A DNA stretch of 64,000 bases, taken from contig NZ_CP038493.1 of assembly GCF_004752005.1 (NCBI RefSeq), forward strand, positions 3,744,302 through 3,808,301, read 5' to 3'. A model generated the notes under the pieces. It saw only the letters and a program-made list of their open reading frames with translations, searched no databases and was not told where the DNA came from. This DNA comes from Thalassotalea sp. HSM 43 (GTDB taxonomy: Bacteria > Pseudomonadota > Gammaproteobacteria > Enterobacterales > Alteromonadaceae). This document shows positions 35,007-43,883 of the stretch, in pieces; positions within the stretch are counted from its first letter, which is position 1, and each line of letters begins with the position of its first letter. The position numbers and the translations under genes are program-made.

Positions 35007-36491
35007 ATGAATTCAGCAGTTAATTCAGGCAATGAACATTTTGATGTGTTGATCGTAGGGGCCGGCATTTCAGGCATCGGATCGGCATATCATTTGCAGC
35101 AACAACATCCAAATAAACGCTTTTGTATATTGGATGGTATGGAAAGTTTTGGCGGTACCTGGTTAACACATAAATACCCAGGGATCCGTTCCGACAGTGA
35201 CTTATTTACCTTTGGCTATCGCTTTAAACCATGGACAGGTAAGCCGATAGCGTCTGGTGAAGAGATTTTAAACTATATGAATGAAGTGATCAGTGATAAT
35301 CATTTAGATGATCACATTCGTTATAACCATAATGTGTTAACCGCAAATTGGTGCAACCAAAGCCAGTTATGGACAATTACCGCCTTTGACAAAGCAACAC
35401 AGCAAAACAAGCGATTTACGGCCAATTTTTTGTGGATGTGCCAAGGCTATTACAAGCACGATAAAGGTTATACCCCTAAATGGGATGGCATGGATGAATT
35501 TGCTGGCGAGTTGGTTCACCCGCAAAACTGGCCTGAAAATCTAGATTATCAAGGCAAAAAGGTCGTTATTATTGGTTCTGGAGCAACCGCTGCGACGTTG
35601 GCACCAAATATAGCAGGGCAGAGTAAACACGTCACATTGCTGCAGCGCTCACCAACCTATTTTTTCCCACGTAAAAATGAAAATGAATTAGTCGAACAGT
35701 TACGCAAACTTAATATTGATGAATCTTGGATTCATGAAATTGCACGCCAACAAATCCTGCAAGAGCAGGCAGGCTTTATTAAATTAGCTCAGGATTACCC
35801 TGGGGAAGTCAAAAAAGCTTTGATCGACGGTGTTAAGGCGCATCTAGAGCCAGATTTTGATGTTGAAAAACATTTTACGCCGCAATACAACCCTTGGCGA
35901 CAACGAATTGCTGTCGTCCCTGAAGGGGATATTTTTGCCGGTATTCGTAGCGGTAAGGCAAGTATCAAAACAGACGAAATAGAGTGTTTTAATGCGCAAG
36001 GCATCCAACTCAAGTCCGGTGAACAGCTTGACGCGGATATCATTATTTCTGCCACCGGATTCAATCTATCGGTACTTGGTGGGATTGAATTTTCGGTTGA
36101 TAAGCAAGCGATTAATTTTGCCGAAAAAGTTGGCTACAGAGGATTAATGTTTACCGATGTGCCAAATATGGCATGGGTTATGGGCTATTTTAGAGCAAGT
36201 TGGACACTGCGTGTCGATTTGATCGGTGACTTTATTTGTCGATTGTTAAAACACATGGATGACAAACAGGTTAAACAAGTCACCATGACGTTGCGCGAAG
36301 AAGACAAAGATATGGAGTTATTGCCATGGATTAACACCGACGAGTTTAATCCCGGTTATATGCTGCGTTCGTTGCACCTAATGCCAAAGCGTGGCAATAA
36401 ACCTGAGTGGCAACACACTCAAGATTACTGGTCAGAAAAAGACGTACTGCCCAATGTCAATCTTGATGATGAACTGTTCGTGTACAGATAA
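35007..36491 (+). CDS. Flavin-dependent Baeyer-Villiger-type monooxygenase
   Basis: 494 residues. N-terminal FAD motif IVGAGISGIGSA (16-27), NADPH motif IGSGATAATL (189-198), and between them F165-A-G-E-L-V-H171-P-Q-N-W175, matching the Baeyer-Villiger fingerprint FxGxxxHxxxW. These enzymes insert an oxygen next to a ketone to give an ester or lactone; some members oxidise N or S instead. First gene of an operon with Fe-alcohol dehydrogenase, thioesterase, alpha/beta hydrolase and SDR. Esterases in the island could open the product. Confidence 0.9.
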   Translation: MNSAVNSGNEHFDVLIVGAGISGIGSAYHLQQQHPNKRFCILDGMESFGGTWLTHKYPGIRSDSDLFTFGYRFKPWTGKPIASGEEILNYMNEVISDNHLDDHIRYNHNVLTANWCNQSQLWTITAFDKATQQNKRFTANFLWMCQGYYKHDKGYTPKWDGMDEFAGELVHPQNWPENLDYQGKKVVIIGSGATAATLAPNIAGQSKHVTLLQRSPTYFFPRKNENELVEQLRKLNIDESWIHEIARQQILQEQAGFIKLAQDYPGEVKKALIDGVKAHLEPDFDVEKHFTPQYNPWRQRIAVVPEGDIFAGIRSGKASIKTDEIECFNAQGIQLKSGEQLDADIIISATGFNLSVLGGIEFSVDKQAINFAEKVGYRGLMFTDVPNMAWVMGYFRASWTLRVDLIGDFICRLLKHMDDKQVKQVTMTLREEDKDMELLPWINTDEFNPGYMLRSLHLMPKRGNKPEWQHTQDYWSEKDVLPNVNLDDELFVYR

Positions 36492-36497
36492 GTCACT

Positions 36498-37664
36498 ATG
36501 AAAGCATTCGTTTTTGAAACCACAAAATCAATCGTCAGCGAAATAGGCGCAATTAAACACATTGCGACTATTTGTAACAAGCTTAACATTGCAAAGCCGC
36601 TGATTGTGACTGATCAGGGGATTGTTGACTGCGGCTTACTTACCTCAATAATGAGCAGTCTAAATGATGCCAATATTAGCGCTCAGATCTTCTCTGACGT
36701 TAGCGCTGATCCGCAAGATGCGCTGATCGAACGAGTGGTTGAATTTGCGCAACAACATGCAGTCGATGGGGTCATAGGCTTTGGTGGTGGCAGTTCTATG
36801 GACACCGCCAAATTAGTCGCGCTGTTAGCCTCTAGTGACGAGCAACTGCAGGATATATACGGCATAGAGCAGATTAAGGGTGAACGTTTTCCTCTAGTAC
36901 TGATACCAACCACAGCAGGCACAGGTTCTGAAGTGACCCCTATTGCCATTGTCACCACAGGCGAGACTACCAAAGCTGGTGTCGTTTCAGCAAAATTGCT
37001 TCCGGATGTGGCGTTACTTGATGCCGAATTGACCTTGAAGTTACCAGCTCATGTAACAGCTGCGACTGGGATAGACGCTATGGTTCATGCCATTGAAGCC
37101 TACACCAGTGCAATTAAAAAGAACCCTTATTCGGATCTATTGGCAAAACAAGCGTTGCAATTGCTGTCTGAAAATATTGTTGAGGCGACGTTTAATGGCA
37201 AAAATTTGGCAGCAAGACAAGCGATGTTGTTGGGTGCATGTCTAGCAGGCCAAGCATTTGCTAATGCACCCGTCGCGGCAGTGCACGCCTTGGCGTATCC
37301 ATTGGGGGGACACTTTCATATTCCACATGGCTTGAGTAACTCGCTTGTATTGCCGCATGTCTTACGTTTTAACATCAGTGCAGCCAGTGAATTGTATGCT
37401 CAGCTAGCGCCTTTCATCGACAACACCATCTGTATGTCGCAAAGCCAGCAACAGATAACACATGCTCTGATTGATTATATTGCCAAGTTAATTAAGCAAC
37501 TGAATTTACCGACCAGCCTTAAATATCTAGGTGTTAAATACGCTGATTTAGATACCTTAGCGAACGACGCTATGTTGCAAACTCGTTTATTGGTTAATAA
37601 CCCAAAACCTGTGAACTTAGCCGATGCAAAAGATATTTATTTATTGGCCTATAAAGGCTTTTAA
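36498..37664 (+). CDS. Iron-containing alcohol dehydrogenase
   Basis: 388 residues. Nucleotide segment GFGGGSSMDTAK (94-105) and metal segment with ATGIDAMVHAIEAY (about 192-205) and HALAYPLGGHFHIPHG (about 256-271), which supply the Asp and three His ligands. Group III metal-dependent alcohol dehydrogenases interconvert alcohols and aldehydes or ketones with NAD(P). It starts 6 bp after the monooxygenase, so translation is probably coupled. Likely oxidises an alcohol freed by ester or lactone cleavage, or makes the ketone substrate. Confidence 0.9.
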   Translation: MKAFVFETTKSIVSEIGAIKHIATICNKLNIAKPLIVTDQGIVDCGLLTSIMSSLNDANISAQIFSDVSADPQDALIERVVEFAQQHAVDGVIGFGGGSSMDTAKLVALLASSDEQLQDIYGIEQIKGERFPLVLIPTTAGTGSEVTPIAIVTTGETTKAGVVSAKLLPDVALLDAELTLKLPAHVTAATGIDAMVHAIEAYTSAIKKNPYSDLLAKQALQLLSENIVEATFNGKNLAARQAMLLGACLAGQAFANAPVAAVHALAYPLGGHFHIPHGLSNSLVLPHVLRFNISAASELYAQLAPFIDNTICMSQSQQQITHALIDYIAKLIKQLNLPTSLKYLGVKYADLDTLANDAMLQTRLLVNNPKPVNLADAKDIYLLAYKGF

Positions 37665-37688
37665 TTCGTTTGAGAATGAAACCAAACA

Positions 37689-38156
37689 ATGACAAACACA
37701 ACACAACCACTTAAAGACAAAGATAAAGACAGTTATCGATACTTTTTTCCAATCACCACGCGGTGGATGGATAATGACATGTTTGGTCATGTCAACAATG
37801 TTAACTATTACTCATTTTTCGATACGGTTATTAATCAATTCTTAATTGAATATGCCGGCTTTGAGCCCAACAACAGCCAACAAATAGGATTTATTGTGTC
37901 ATCACAATGCCAATATTTTCACTCGCTTTGTTACCCAGAAAAGTTGATTGGTGCAGTAAGAGTTAATCGTATTGGTAATAGCTCAGTACAGTATGGTGTG
38001 GCCATATTTAAAGAACACAGCAATTGCGCGGCGGCGACAGGGCAATTAACCCACGTGTTTGTCAATCGCACAACACAAACGCCTGAGTCAATTAATGAGC
38101 AAATGCGTGCGGCTATGCAGCGCGCTATGACCAATAAGGATGTTTACGGTGAGTGA
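37689..38156 (+). CDS. Acyl-CoA thioesterase, 4HBT (hot-dog) family
   Basis: 155 residues. The active-site segment TTRWMDNDMFGHVNNVNYYSFF (23-44; Asp at 31 and the GHVNN turn) is the 4-hydroxybenzoyl-CoA thioesterase/YbgC signature. It would hydrolyse an acyl-CoA to free acid and CoA. The start ATG has only a weak purine stretch upstream. It overlaps the next gene by 8 bp. Such thioesterases often relieve CoA trapping in catabolic clusters. Confidence 0.85.
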   Translation: MTNTTQPLKDKDKDSYRYFFPITTRWMDNDMFGHVNNVNYYSFFDTVINQFLIEYAGFEPNNSQQIGFIVSSQCQYFHSLCYPEKLIGAVRVNRIGNSSVQYGVAIFKEHSNCAAATGQLTHVFVNRTTQTPESINEQMRAAMQRAMTNKDVYGE

Positions 38157-39102
38157 TCTGAATGCCAACAAACAATGCCAAGAAGCAATCGTTAATGTCA
38201 ATGGTATAGATATCGCTTATCAACTTTACGGTGCTAGTGACCATCCTACGTTAGTGTTAATCCATGGCCTTGGTGCGCCACTGACCGCGTGGCCCATGGC
38301 TATGGTTGAGCAATTTGTTGAACGGGGCTTTCAGGTTTTATTGTTTGATAACCGAGATATCGGTTATTCACAACAACTTGAGCATCTTAAAATACCAAAT
38401 CTGGCATGGCTGGTGGTTAAATCGAAACTTGGTTTACCGATTAATGTACCTTATAAGCTCGAAGACATGATGAGGGATACCATAGCCTTAGTCGATCATC
38501 TTAATATCAAGAACTTCCATCTAATTGGCGCATCAATGGGGGGGATGATCGCGCAATTACTCGCCATTCATTATCCGCATCGAGTTAAGACGTTAACGTC
38601 GATCATGTCGACAACCGGCAATAAAACGTTACCGAAGATGAGCGATGAGGTGAAACACATTTTCAGTGCTAAGCCAGACTCTAATAGTGAACAGGATATC
38701 GTTAAATTTAATGTACAAAAGTGGCGAATTATCGGCAGTCCAGACTATCCCGCACGAGAGCATTACCTAAACAACTACGTTAAAGGGCTTGTGCGTCGAG
38801 GTCTTTATGGTAAAGGAACGTTGCGACAGATGTTGGCGGTCATGGCAGGAAAAAACCGCGAGAAACAGCTCGCTGAAATGAACGTGCCTACCTTAGTGTT
38901 GCATGGCGGCGCTGACCCCCTTATTCGCGTCGCATGTGGTGAAGCCACTGCTCAGTCAATTCGCAACGCAACATTAAAAATATACCCTGGAATGGGGCAT
39001 GATTTTCCCGTTGAACTGCTACCATCTATCGTCTCCGATATCAGCGGTCATATCCAAACCCATATAAAAACAAAAAAGGACCAATGTGATGAATCAGTAT
39101 AA
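38149..39102 (+). CDS. Alpha/beta-hydrolase
   Basis: 317 residues. Oxyanion region LIHGLGAPLTAW, nucleophile elbow GASMGGMIA (Ser in Gly-x-Ser-x-Gly), acid in HGGADPLIR and His in PGMGHDFP complete the triad. It resembles epoxide hydrolase/lactonase-style members more than lipases. I prefer the GTG at 38149 because AAGGA lies 8 bp upstream; an ATG at 38140 is in frame but touches that site. It could open the lactone or ester made by the monooxygenase. The C-terminus overlaps the next gene. Confidence 0.85.
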   Translation: MSDLNANKQCQEAIVNVNGIDIAYQLYGASDHPTLVLIHGLGAPLTAWPMAMVEQFVERGFQVLLFDNRDIGYSQQLEHLKIPNLAWLVVKSKLGLPINVPYKLEDMMRDTIALVDHLNIKNFHLIGASMGGMIAQLLAIHYPHRVKTLTSIMSTTGNKTLPKMSDEVKHIFSAKPDSNSEQDIVKFNVQKWRIIGSPDYPAREHYLNNYVKGLVRRGLYGKGTLRQMLAVMAGKNREKQLAEMNVPTLVLHGGADPLIRVACGEATAQSIRNATLKIYPGMGHDFPVELLPSIVSDISGHIQTHIKTKKDQCDESV

Positions 39103-39919
39103 AAATTCGGTTGCGGTTATTACCGGCGCTGCATCAGGCATTGGCTTAGCATTGGCAAGCAGATTAGCCGAACAAGGATGTCATCTTGCCTTGGCGGATC
39201 GTGATATCAATGGCTTAGAAGCGGCGAAGCAACAAATCGAAGCGCTAGGGGTTAGATGCTTGATTGAAGATCTAGATGTGGCTGATAACAGCGCATTTCT
39301 AGCATTTGCAGCAAACGTTGAAAAGGAGTTTTCTGAAATCAATTACCTTTTCAATAATGCTGGGGTCAGTTTAATCGACTCGGTAGAGAATCAGTCGCTT
39401 GACGACTTTCATTGGTTAATGAACATCAATTTTTGGGGCGTTGTACATGGTACAAATGCGTTTTTGCCCGCTCTTAAACGTGCACCAAAAGCACACATTA
39501 TTAATGTATCAAGCTTGTTTGGCTTGTTATCGTTGCCATTAACCAGTGCTTATAATGCTTCCAAATTTGCCGTTAGAGGTTTCTCTGAATCATTGAAAAT
39601 GGAAATGGCTGGTACGAATGTCTCGGTACATTGTGTGCACCCGGGCGGTATAAAAACCAATATAACCAATAACGCAAAAGTCACCGCAAAATCCGTCACT
39701 AAAAGTGAGATCCTTGAGGGTTTTAACAAACAAGCGATCACCACGCCTGAGCAGGCTGCTGATGCTATTTTAGCTGGTGTTGAAAACAAAAATAGACGTA
39801 TTTTAGTTGGCAAGGATGCCAAACTGTTAGATAAAATTGTTCGTTGGTTTCCAAACAGTTATGAAAAACTATTGGGTTTTGAAAAGGGCGTGTTAAAGAG
39901 TAGGAAGGGCAATAGTTAA
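39089..39919 (+). CDS. Short-chain dehydrogenase/reductase
   Basis: 276 residues. TGAASGIGLALA (11-22), NNAGVSL near 90, S...YNASK (SLFGLLSLPLTSAYNASK) and a C-terminal extension with RWFPNSYEKLLGF, common in classical SDRs acting on acyl or steroid-like substrates. Start ATG 39089 has AGGA 8 bp upstream and overlaps the hydrolase stop by 14 bp; a GTG one codon earlier is possible. Last gene of the monooxygenase operon; it probably oxidises or reduces a ring or side-chain hydroxyl. Confidence 0.87.
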   Translation: MNQYKNSVAVITGAASGIGLALASRLAEQGCHLALADRDINGLEAAKQQIEALGVRCLIEDLDVADNSAFLAFAANVEKEFSEINYLFNNAGVSLIDSVENQSLDDFHWLMNINFWGVVHGTNAFLPALKRAPKAHIINVSSLFGLLSLPLTSAYNASKFAVRGFSESLKMEMAGTNVSVHCVHPGGIKTNITNNAKVTAKSVTKSEILEGFNKQAITTPEQAADAILAGVENKNRRILVGKDAKLLDKIVRWFPNSYEKLLGFEKGVLKSRKGNS

Positions 39920-39950
39920 CCACTCTGGACTCACTTTATTGGATAAACTA

Positions 39951-39986
39951 AACCGTAGATGTTCGATTACTCAAACATCTGCGGTT
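39951..39986. terminator. 13-bp hairpin at the meeting point of the two operons
   Basis: AACCGTAGATGTT and AACATCTGCGGTT (one G-U pair) with a 10-nt loop. It covers the stop and last codons of the class II aldolase gene. No T-run, so a rho-independent role is uncertain, but the position between convergent operons fits a two-way transcript end. Confidence 0.5.
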
Positions 39987-40758
39987 GCTCTGCACAAATG
40001 ACCTGAAACATTGGCATAAAACTAAAAAAACCGGCCAATTCACTGCCCACAACTTGATGTGCAGATTGCGCAGCTTCATTGGTAATGATTGTTGGTGTAC
40101 CTGCGGCTTCAGCCAATAATTGCGTCTGACAGCTTCTTTCCATCGTTATAAACCACCATGCAGCTGCTTCAACCGTAAGACCAACCGTAAGTAAGCCGTG
40201 GTTCTGTAGAATCGCCGCTTTATTATTTGTGATCGCATCGGCAATTCGTTTACCTTCACTTTGATCCAAAACCACGCCAGTAAAATCATCAAATAACACA
40301 TGGTCTTGATAAAATGCGCATGCATCTTGGGTAATAGGGTCAAGAGTTCTCGCTAACGACGACCACGCCTTACCATAAAGAGAGTGAGCGTGGGCAGCGG
40401 CGTTAATATTAGGGTGAGCTTGGTGAATCTGCGAATGGATGGCAAACGCTGCGCCATTTAATAGACCATCTCCTTCGACCACGTCCCCTTGATGGTTAAC
40501 TAACAATAATTTCGATAGGGTCATTTGTTTAAACGACACCGCCATAGGATTTACCCAAAAATGGTCGAGTTTTTCAGGATCGCGTACGGTAATATGTCCA
40601 GCTAAGCCTTCATCAAAACCAAATTTACCAAATAGTCGAAATGCCGCCACTAAGGCTCTTTTTCGATGCTCGCGAATCTCCGCAATAGTATCGCCCTCAT
40701 GAATGCTAGGTGCATTGCCTTTGGTATTCATGACCGCATCGTTGGTTGATTTGTTCAT
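39967..40758 (-). CDS. Class II aldolase/adducin-domain protein
   Basis: 263 residues. Zinc ligands are visible in AAAHAHSLYGKAW (about 116-128) and ILQNHGLLTVG (about 188-198); FDEGLAGHITVRDP is the N-terminal signature. Members include fuculose-phosphate aldolase and, in catabolic clusters, decarboxylases or dehydratases of unknown substrate. Here it is the last gene of a seven-gene minus-strand operon. Its reaction in the pathway, possibly a retro-aldol or decarboxylation, is inferred from context only. Confidence 0.83.
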   Translation of the reverse strand: MNKSTNDAVMNTKGNAPSIHEGDTIAEIREHRKRALVAAFRLFGKFGFDEGLAGHITVRDPEKLDHFWVNPMAVSFKQMTLSKLLLVNHQGDVVEGDGLLNGAAFAIHSQIHQAHPNINAAAHAHSLYGKAWSSLARTLDPITQDACAFYQDHVLFDDFTGVVLDQSEGKRIADAITNNKAAILQNHGLLTVGLTVEAAAWWFITMERSCQTQLLAEAAGTPTIITNEAAQSAHQVVGSELAGFFSFMPMFQVICAEQPQMFE

Positions 40759-40789
40759 GGTGATCCTTTCACTATTAAGTTGATAAAAA

Positions 40790-41548
40790 TTATAACGTCA
40801 GGCCGCTATCTAAACGAATGACTTGTCCTGTCATGTTATCGGATCCGATTAAAATAGCCAGAATACTGGCAGCAACATCACTGGACTGACTAATACGTTT
40901 TATTGCTGAATGCGCTAGGGTGTAGTCTTTAGCGGCCTGCCAATTATCACCCCAGCCACTTTCTGCCCATTTATCATCGATAAGGCCAGGGCAAATGGCA
41001 TTGACGCGAATGTTTTGCGGCCCTAAGGTTTTCGCCAACGTTTTGGTTAGATTGTTTAACCCCGATTTTGACGCGCAATATGCAATCGAACTGCCATGTG
41101 CTGTTAAACCGGCAATACTTGATGTCATGACGATTTCACCACCGCTAATGGCTAGGTGGGGAACAGCAGCACGACTAATATAAAACGGCCCAAGCAGATT
41201 GGTCGCTAAGGTCTGTTGCCATACGTCGTCGCTTAAAAGGTCTAGTTCATGATGCGGCACAAATTGAGTATAACCGGCGTTATTAATAACGATGTCTAAG
41301 CGTTGATAGGTTGCTACAGCAAATTCAACCAAGTCTGTACATTGTTGCTGGTCACGAACATCAGCCTGATAAATCTCTGCTTGACCACCCAGGGATGTAA
41401 TATGTTGTTGGGTTTTTAGCGCGCCTTGTTTGTTGTTGGCATAGTTAATAACGACGCGAACACCATTTTGTGCAAGCTGTGTCGCCGTTTGTGCCCCAAC
41501 GCCGGAACTCGCACCGGTTACTAACGCAACTTTATTCTTCAACTCCAC
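40790..41548 (-). CDS. Short-chain dehydrogenase/reductase
   Basis: 252 residues, FabG-like length. TGASSGVGAQTA (11-22), NNAGYTQFV near 89, S...YCASK (SSIAGLTAHGSSIAYCASK) and C-terminal TGQVIRLDSGLTL. NAD(P)-dependent oxidoreductase of a hydroxyl or keto group. It starts 12 bp after the TauD gene and ends 31 bp before the aldolase gene. One of several SDRs in the island with different neighbours; each probably has its own substrate. Confidence 0.87.
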   Translation of the reverse strand: MELKNKVALVTGASSGVGAQTATQLAQNGVRVVINYANNKQGALKTQQHITSLGGQAEIYQADVRDQQQCTDLVEFAVATYQRLDIVINNAGYTQFVPHHELDLLSDDVWQQTLATNLLGPFYISRAAVPHLAISGGEIVMTSSIAGLTAHGSSIAYCASKSGLNNLTKTLAKTLGPQNIRVNAICPGLIDDKWAESGWGDNWQAAKDYTLAHSAIKRISQSSDVAASILAILIGSDNMTGQVIRLDSGLTL

Positions 41549-41560
41549 TTTGACCGCCTT

Positions 41561-42403
41561 TTAAAGTAAAACACCGGATAATGGTTTTCCGGCTATGGTT
41601 ATTCGATGTAATACGCGTTCTTCACCTTGATAATCATTGTTTGCAAAGTGCCAGGTGCAGCGATTATCCCAAATAGCAATGGACCCGGGCTGCCAATTAA
41701 ATTCACAAGTATATTCTGCTTTGCTGCCGTGTTCGTATAGGTAATTCAGCAAGGCAAATGCCTCGTCAGTATGCCAGTGTTCAAATCCAACTGTATGGCC
41801 TTTGTTGACATACAGAACTTTGCGTTTACTTTCAGGGTGGACAATGATAGCGGGATGTTTCGCAGCGCTGACTTCGACATTTTCAGCGAGCTTATCGGCT
41901 AAATCGGTGCCATCAAAATAGCCGCCTTTGCCGTATAAATGATCATTGGCATGCAATGCATTAATGCTTGCTAGAGTGTGTTGTAAACCCGGCGATAAAC
42001 CATCATAGGCAGCATACATGTTGGCAAACTTAGTTGCTCCCCCTTGCGATGGTAATTTCCGAGCGACTAATATTGATGCCATAGCCGGTTCATCATCGTA
42101 GGAATGATCAGTATGCCAGCCACCACCAATATTGGTTGTTTGATTCTTATCTTTGCTCACCACAGCTATGTCAGGATAACCAGGCAATGATTTAAATATC
42201 TTATTTTTGACAATGCTGCCAAAGCGCAATGCCAGTTGTTTATGTTGTTCTGGAGATATATTTTGATCTCGGAAAAAGACTAAGCCATGTTCGATAAACG
42301 CTTGCTTAATGACTAAAAATTCACGGTCGGTAAGGTTGGCCAAATTTACATTGTTAATTGTAACGCCACATTTAGGGCTAAAGGGGGTAATTTTCATGGT
42401 CAT
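41561..42403 (-). CDS. TauD/TfdA-family alpha-ketoglutarate-dependent dioxygenase
   Basis: 280 residues. Iron ligands H97 and D99 in GGGWHTDHSYDDEP, distal His in WDNRCTWHFANND near 250 and the 2-oxoglutarate Arg in HRITIAG near 268. The family uses Fe(II), oxygen and 2-oxoglutarate to hydroxylate carbon next to a sulfonate, ether, sulfate ester or carboxylate, often leading to bond cleavage. In this operon it sits between aldehyde dehydrogenase and SDR. It adds a second oxygenase to the island beside the flavin monooxygenase. Substrate unknown. Confidence 0.88.
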   Translation of the reverse strand: MTMKITPFSPKCGVTINNVNLANLTDREFLVIKQAFIEHGLVFFRDQNISPEQHKQLALRFGSIVKNKIFKSLPGYPDIAVVSKDKNQTTNIGGGWHTDHSYDDEPAMASILVARKLPSQGGATKFANMYAAYDGLSPGLQHTLASINALHANDHLYGKGGYFDGTDLADKLAENVEVSAAKHPAIIVHPESKRKVLYVNKGHTVGFEHWHTDEAFALLNYLYEHGSKAEYTCEFNWQPGSIAIWDNRCTWHFANNDYQGEERVLHRITIAGKPLSGVLL

Positions 42404-42429
42404 TGTTATTCCAAATTATTAGCATTTTG

Positions 42430-43848
42430 CTAGCAATGCATCGATTTAAGTTCGATAAATTCGTTTAAACCAGCCGCACCCCATTCGCGACCATTGCCGG
42501 ATTGTTTGAATCCACCAAAGGGTGCATTGTAGTTAAAGTTGCCACCGTTAATGGTAATTTGACCAGCGCGAATATGCTTGGCGATATCGACGGCTTGATC
42601 TTGTGTTTCTGCCCATACTTTTGCCGCCAAACCATATTGACTATCGTTGGCGATTCTGATGGCATGCTCTATATCTTGATAAGCAATAAAACACACGACG
42701 GGGCCAAAAATTTCTTGCTGTGCTATCACCATATCGTTCTCGACATCGGCAAACACCGTTGGTTTTACATAAAAGCCTTTATCTAAGCCATCAGGTTTTT
42801 CTAACCCGCCAGTAATGAGCGTGGCGCCTTCGTTTATACCTGTTTGAATATAGTTGAGCACGGATTGTTGTTGTTTCGCCGAGCAAAGAGGGCCGATAAA
42901 GCTTTGTTCATTGTCAGGTTCGCCAACGATCAACGTCTCTGTCACGGCTTTGGCTATATCAACCGCTTGCTGATATTGACTTTGATGAACCAAAACTCGT
43001 GTTGCGGCTACACAGGTTTGGCCACTATTGAACATCACTGATATGATGGCGTCGCTAATCGCTTGCTCAAGCGGTGCTGTTGGGCTGATAATATTTGCTG
43101 ACTTACCGCCGAGTTCTTGGCACACACGTTTTACCGATGGTGCAGCATTCAGCGCAACGTTTACTCCTGCTGATGTTGAGCCAGTAAAGCTGACTAAGTC
43201 GACATCTGGGTGTTTTGTCAGCGCATTACCGGTTGTTTCGCCATCGCCAGTGACCAGATTAAACACACCAGCGGGTAAGCCAACTTGTTGTAGTATTTCG
43301 GCAAACATAATGGCGTTTAACGGTGTCTCTTCACTCGGCTTAACGACCATAGTACAACCTGCAGCCAATGCGGGCGCAACTTTTGCGATCAGTTGATGCA
43401 ATGGAAAGTTCCAAGGCGTTATCAAGGCGCAAACACCAATGGCTTGTTTAATAACGATTGAATTATCTATGTGCTCTTGAGTATCCATGCTCTTAGCTAG
43501 TGCAGCATATGGCAACATACCCGTTAAAGGGCCGCCGGTTTGAACCATGTCAGATAACACGATGGGCATGCCTAGTTCTGAACTGATGGTGGCTGCCATA
43601 TCTGCACGTTTCTCGCTCAGCTTTGTGACAATAGCCTCTATGTATCTGCCACGTTCATCACTGCTGACATATTGCCAAGTCTTAAACGCCTCTTTTGCAG
43701 CGTCTACTGCGTCATTGACGTCTTGCTCGTTAGCGATGGCAATCGACGCAATGGTTTTTTCTGTCGCTGGGTTTATTACGTCCAGTTGAGTTTTGCTATG
43801 GGCCTCAACCCAACGGCCATTTATCAATAGTTTTTGACAGCTTGCCAT
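42430..43848 (-). CDS. Aldehyde dehydrogenase (NAD(P)-dependent)
   Basis: 472 residues, the normal length. Glu245 in QELGGKSAN and Cys279 in NSGQTCVAATR are the catalytic pair, and ITPWNFPLHQ (143-152) binds cofactor. It oxidises an aldehyde to an acid, which the acyl-CoA ligase could then activate. Fourth gene of the minus-strand operon, 26 bp upstream of the TauD gene. Complete and unremarkable. Confidence 0.92.
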   Translation of the reverse strand: MASCQKLLINGRWVEAHSKTQLDVINPATEKTIASIAIANEQDVNDAVDAAKEAFKTWQYVSSDERGRYIEAIVTKLSEKRADMAATISSELGMPIVLSDMVQTGGPLTGMLPYAALAKSMDTQEHIDNSIVIKQAIGVCALITPWNFPLHQLIAKVAPALAAGCTMVVKPSEETPLNAIMFAEILQQVGLPAGVFNLVTGDGETTGNALTKHPDVDLVSFTGSTSAGVNVALNAAPSVKRVCQELGGKSANIISPTAPLEQAISDAIISVMFNSGQTCVAATRVLVHQSQYQQAVDIAKAVTETLIVGEPDNEQSFIGPLCSAKQQQSVLNYIQTGINEGATLITGGLEKPDGLDKGFYVKPTVFADVENDMVIAQQEIFGPVVCFIAYQDIEHAIRIANDSQYGLAAKVWAETQDQAVDIAKHIRAGQITINGGNFNYNAPFGGFKQSGNGREWGAAGLNEFIELKSMHC

Positions 43849-43883
43849 TTTAACCTCTTCTATAACGCAAAAAAGCTCGAGAT

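Noticed and set aside
43028-43396. 122-codon plus-strand frame inside the aldehyde dehydrogenase gene
   Set aside because: Antisense to catalytic motifs of the dehydrogenase; no start signal or family features.
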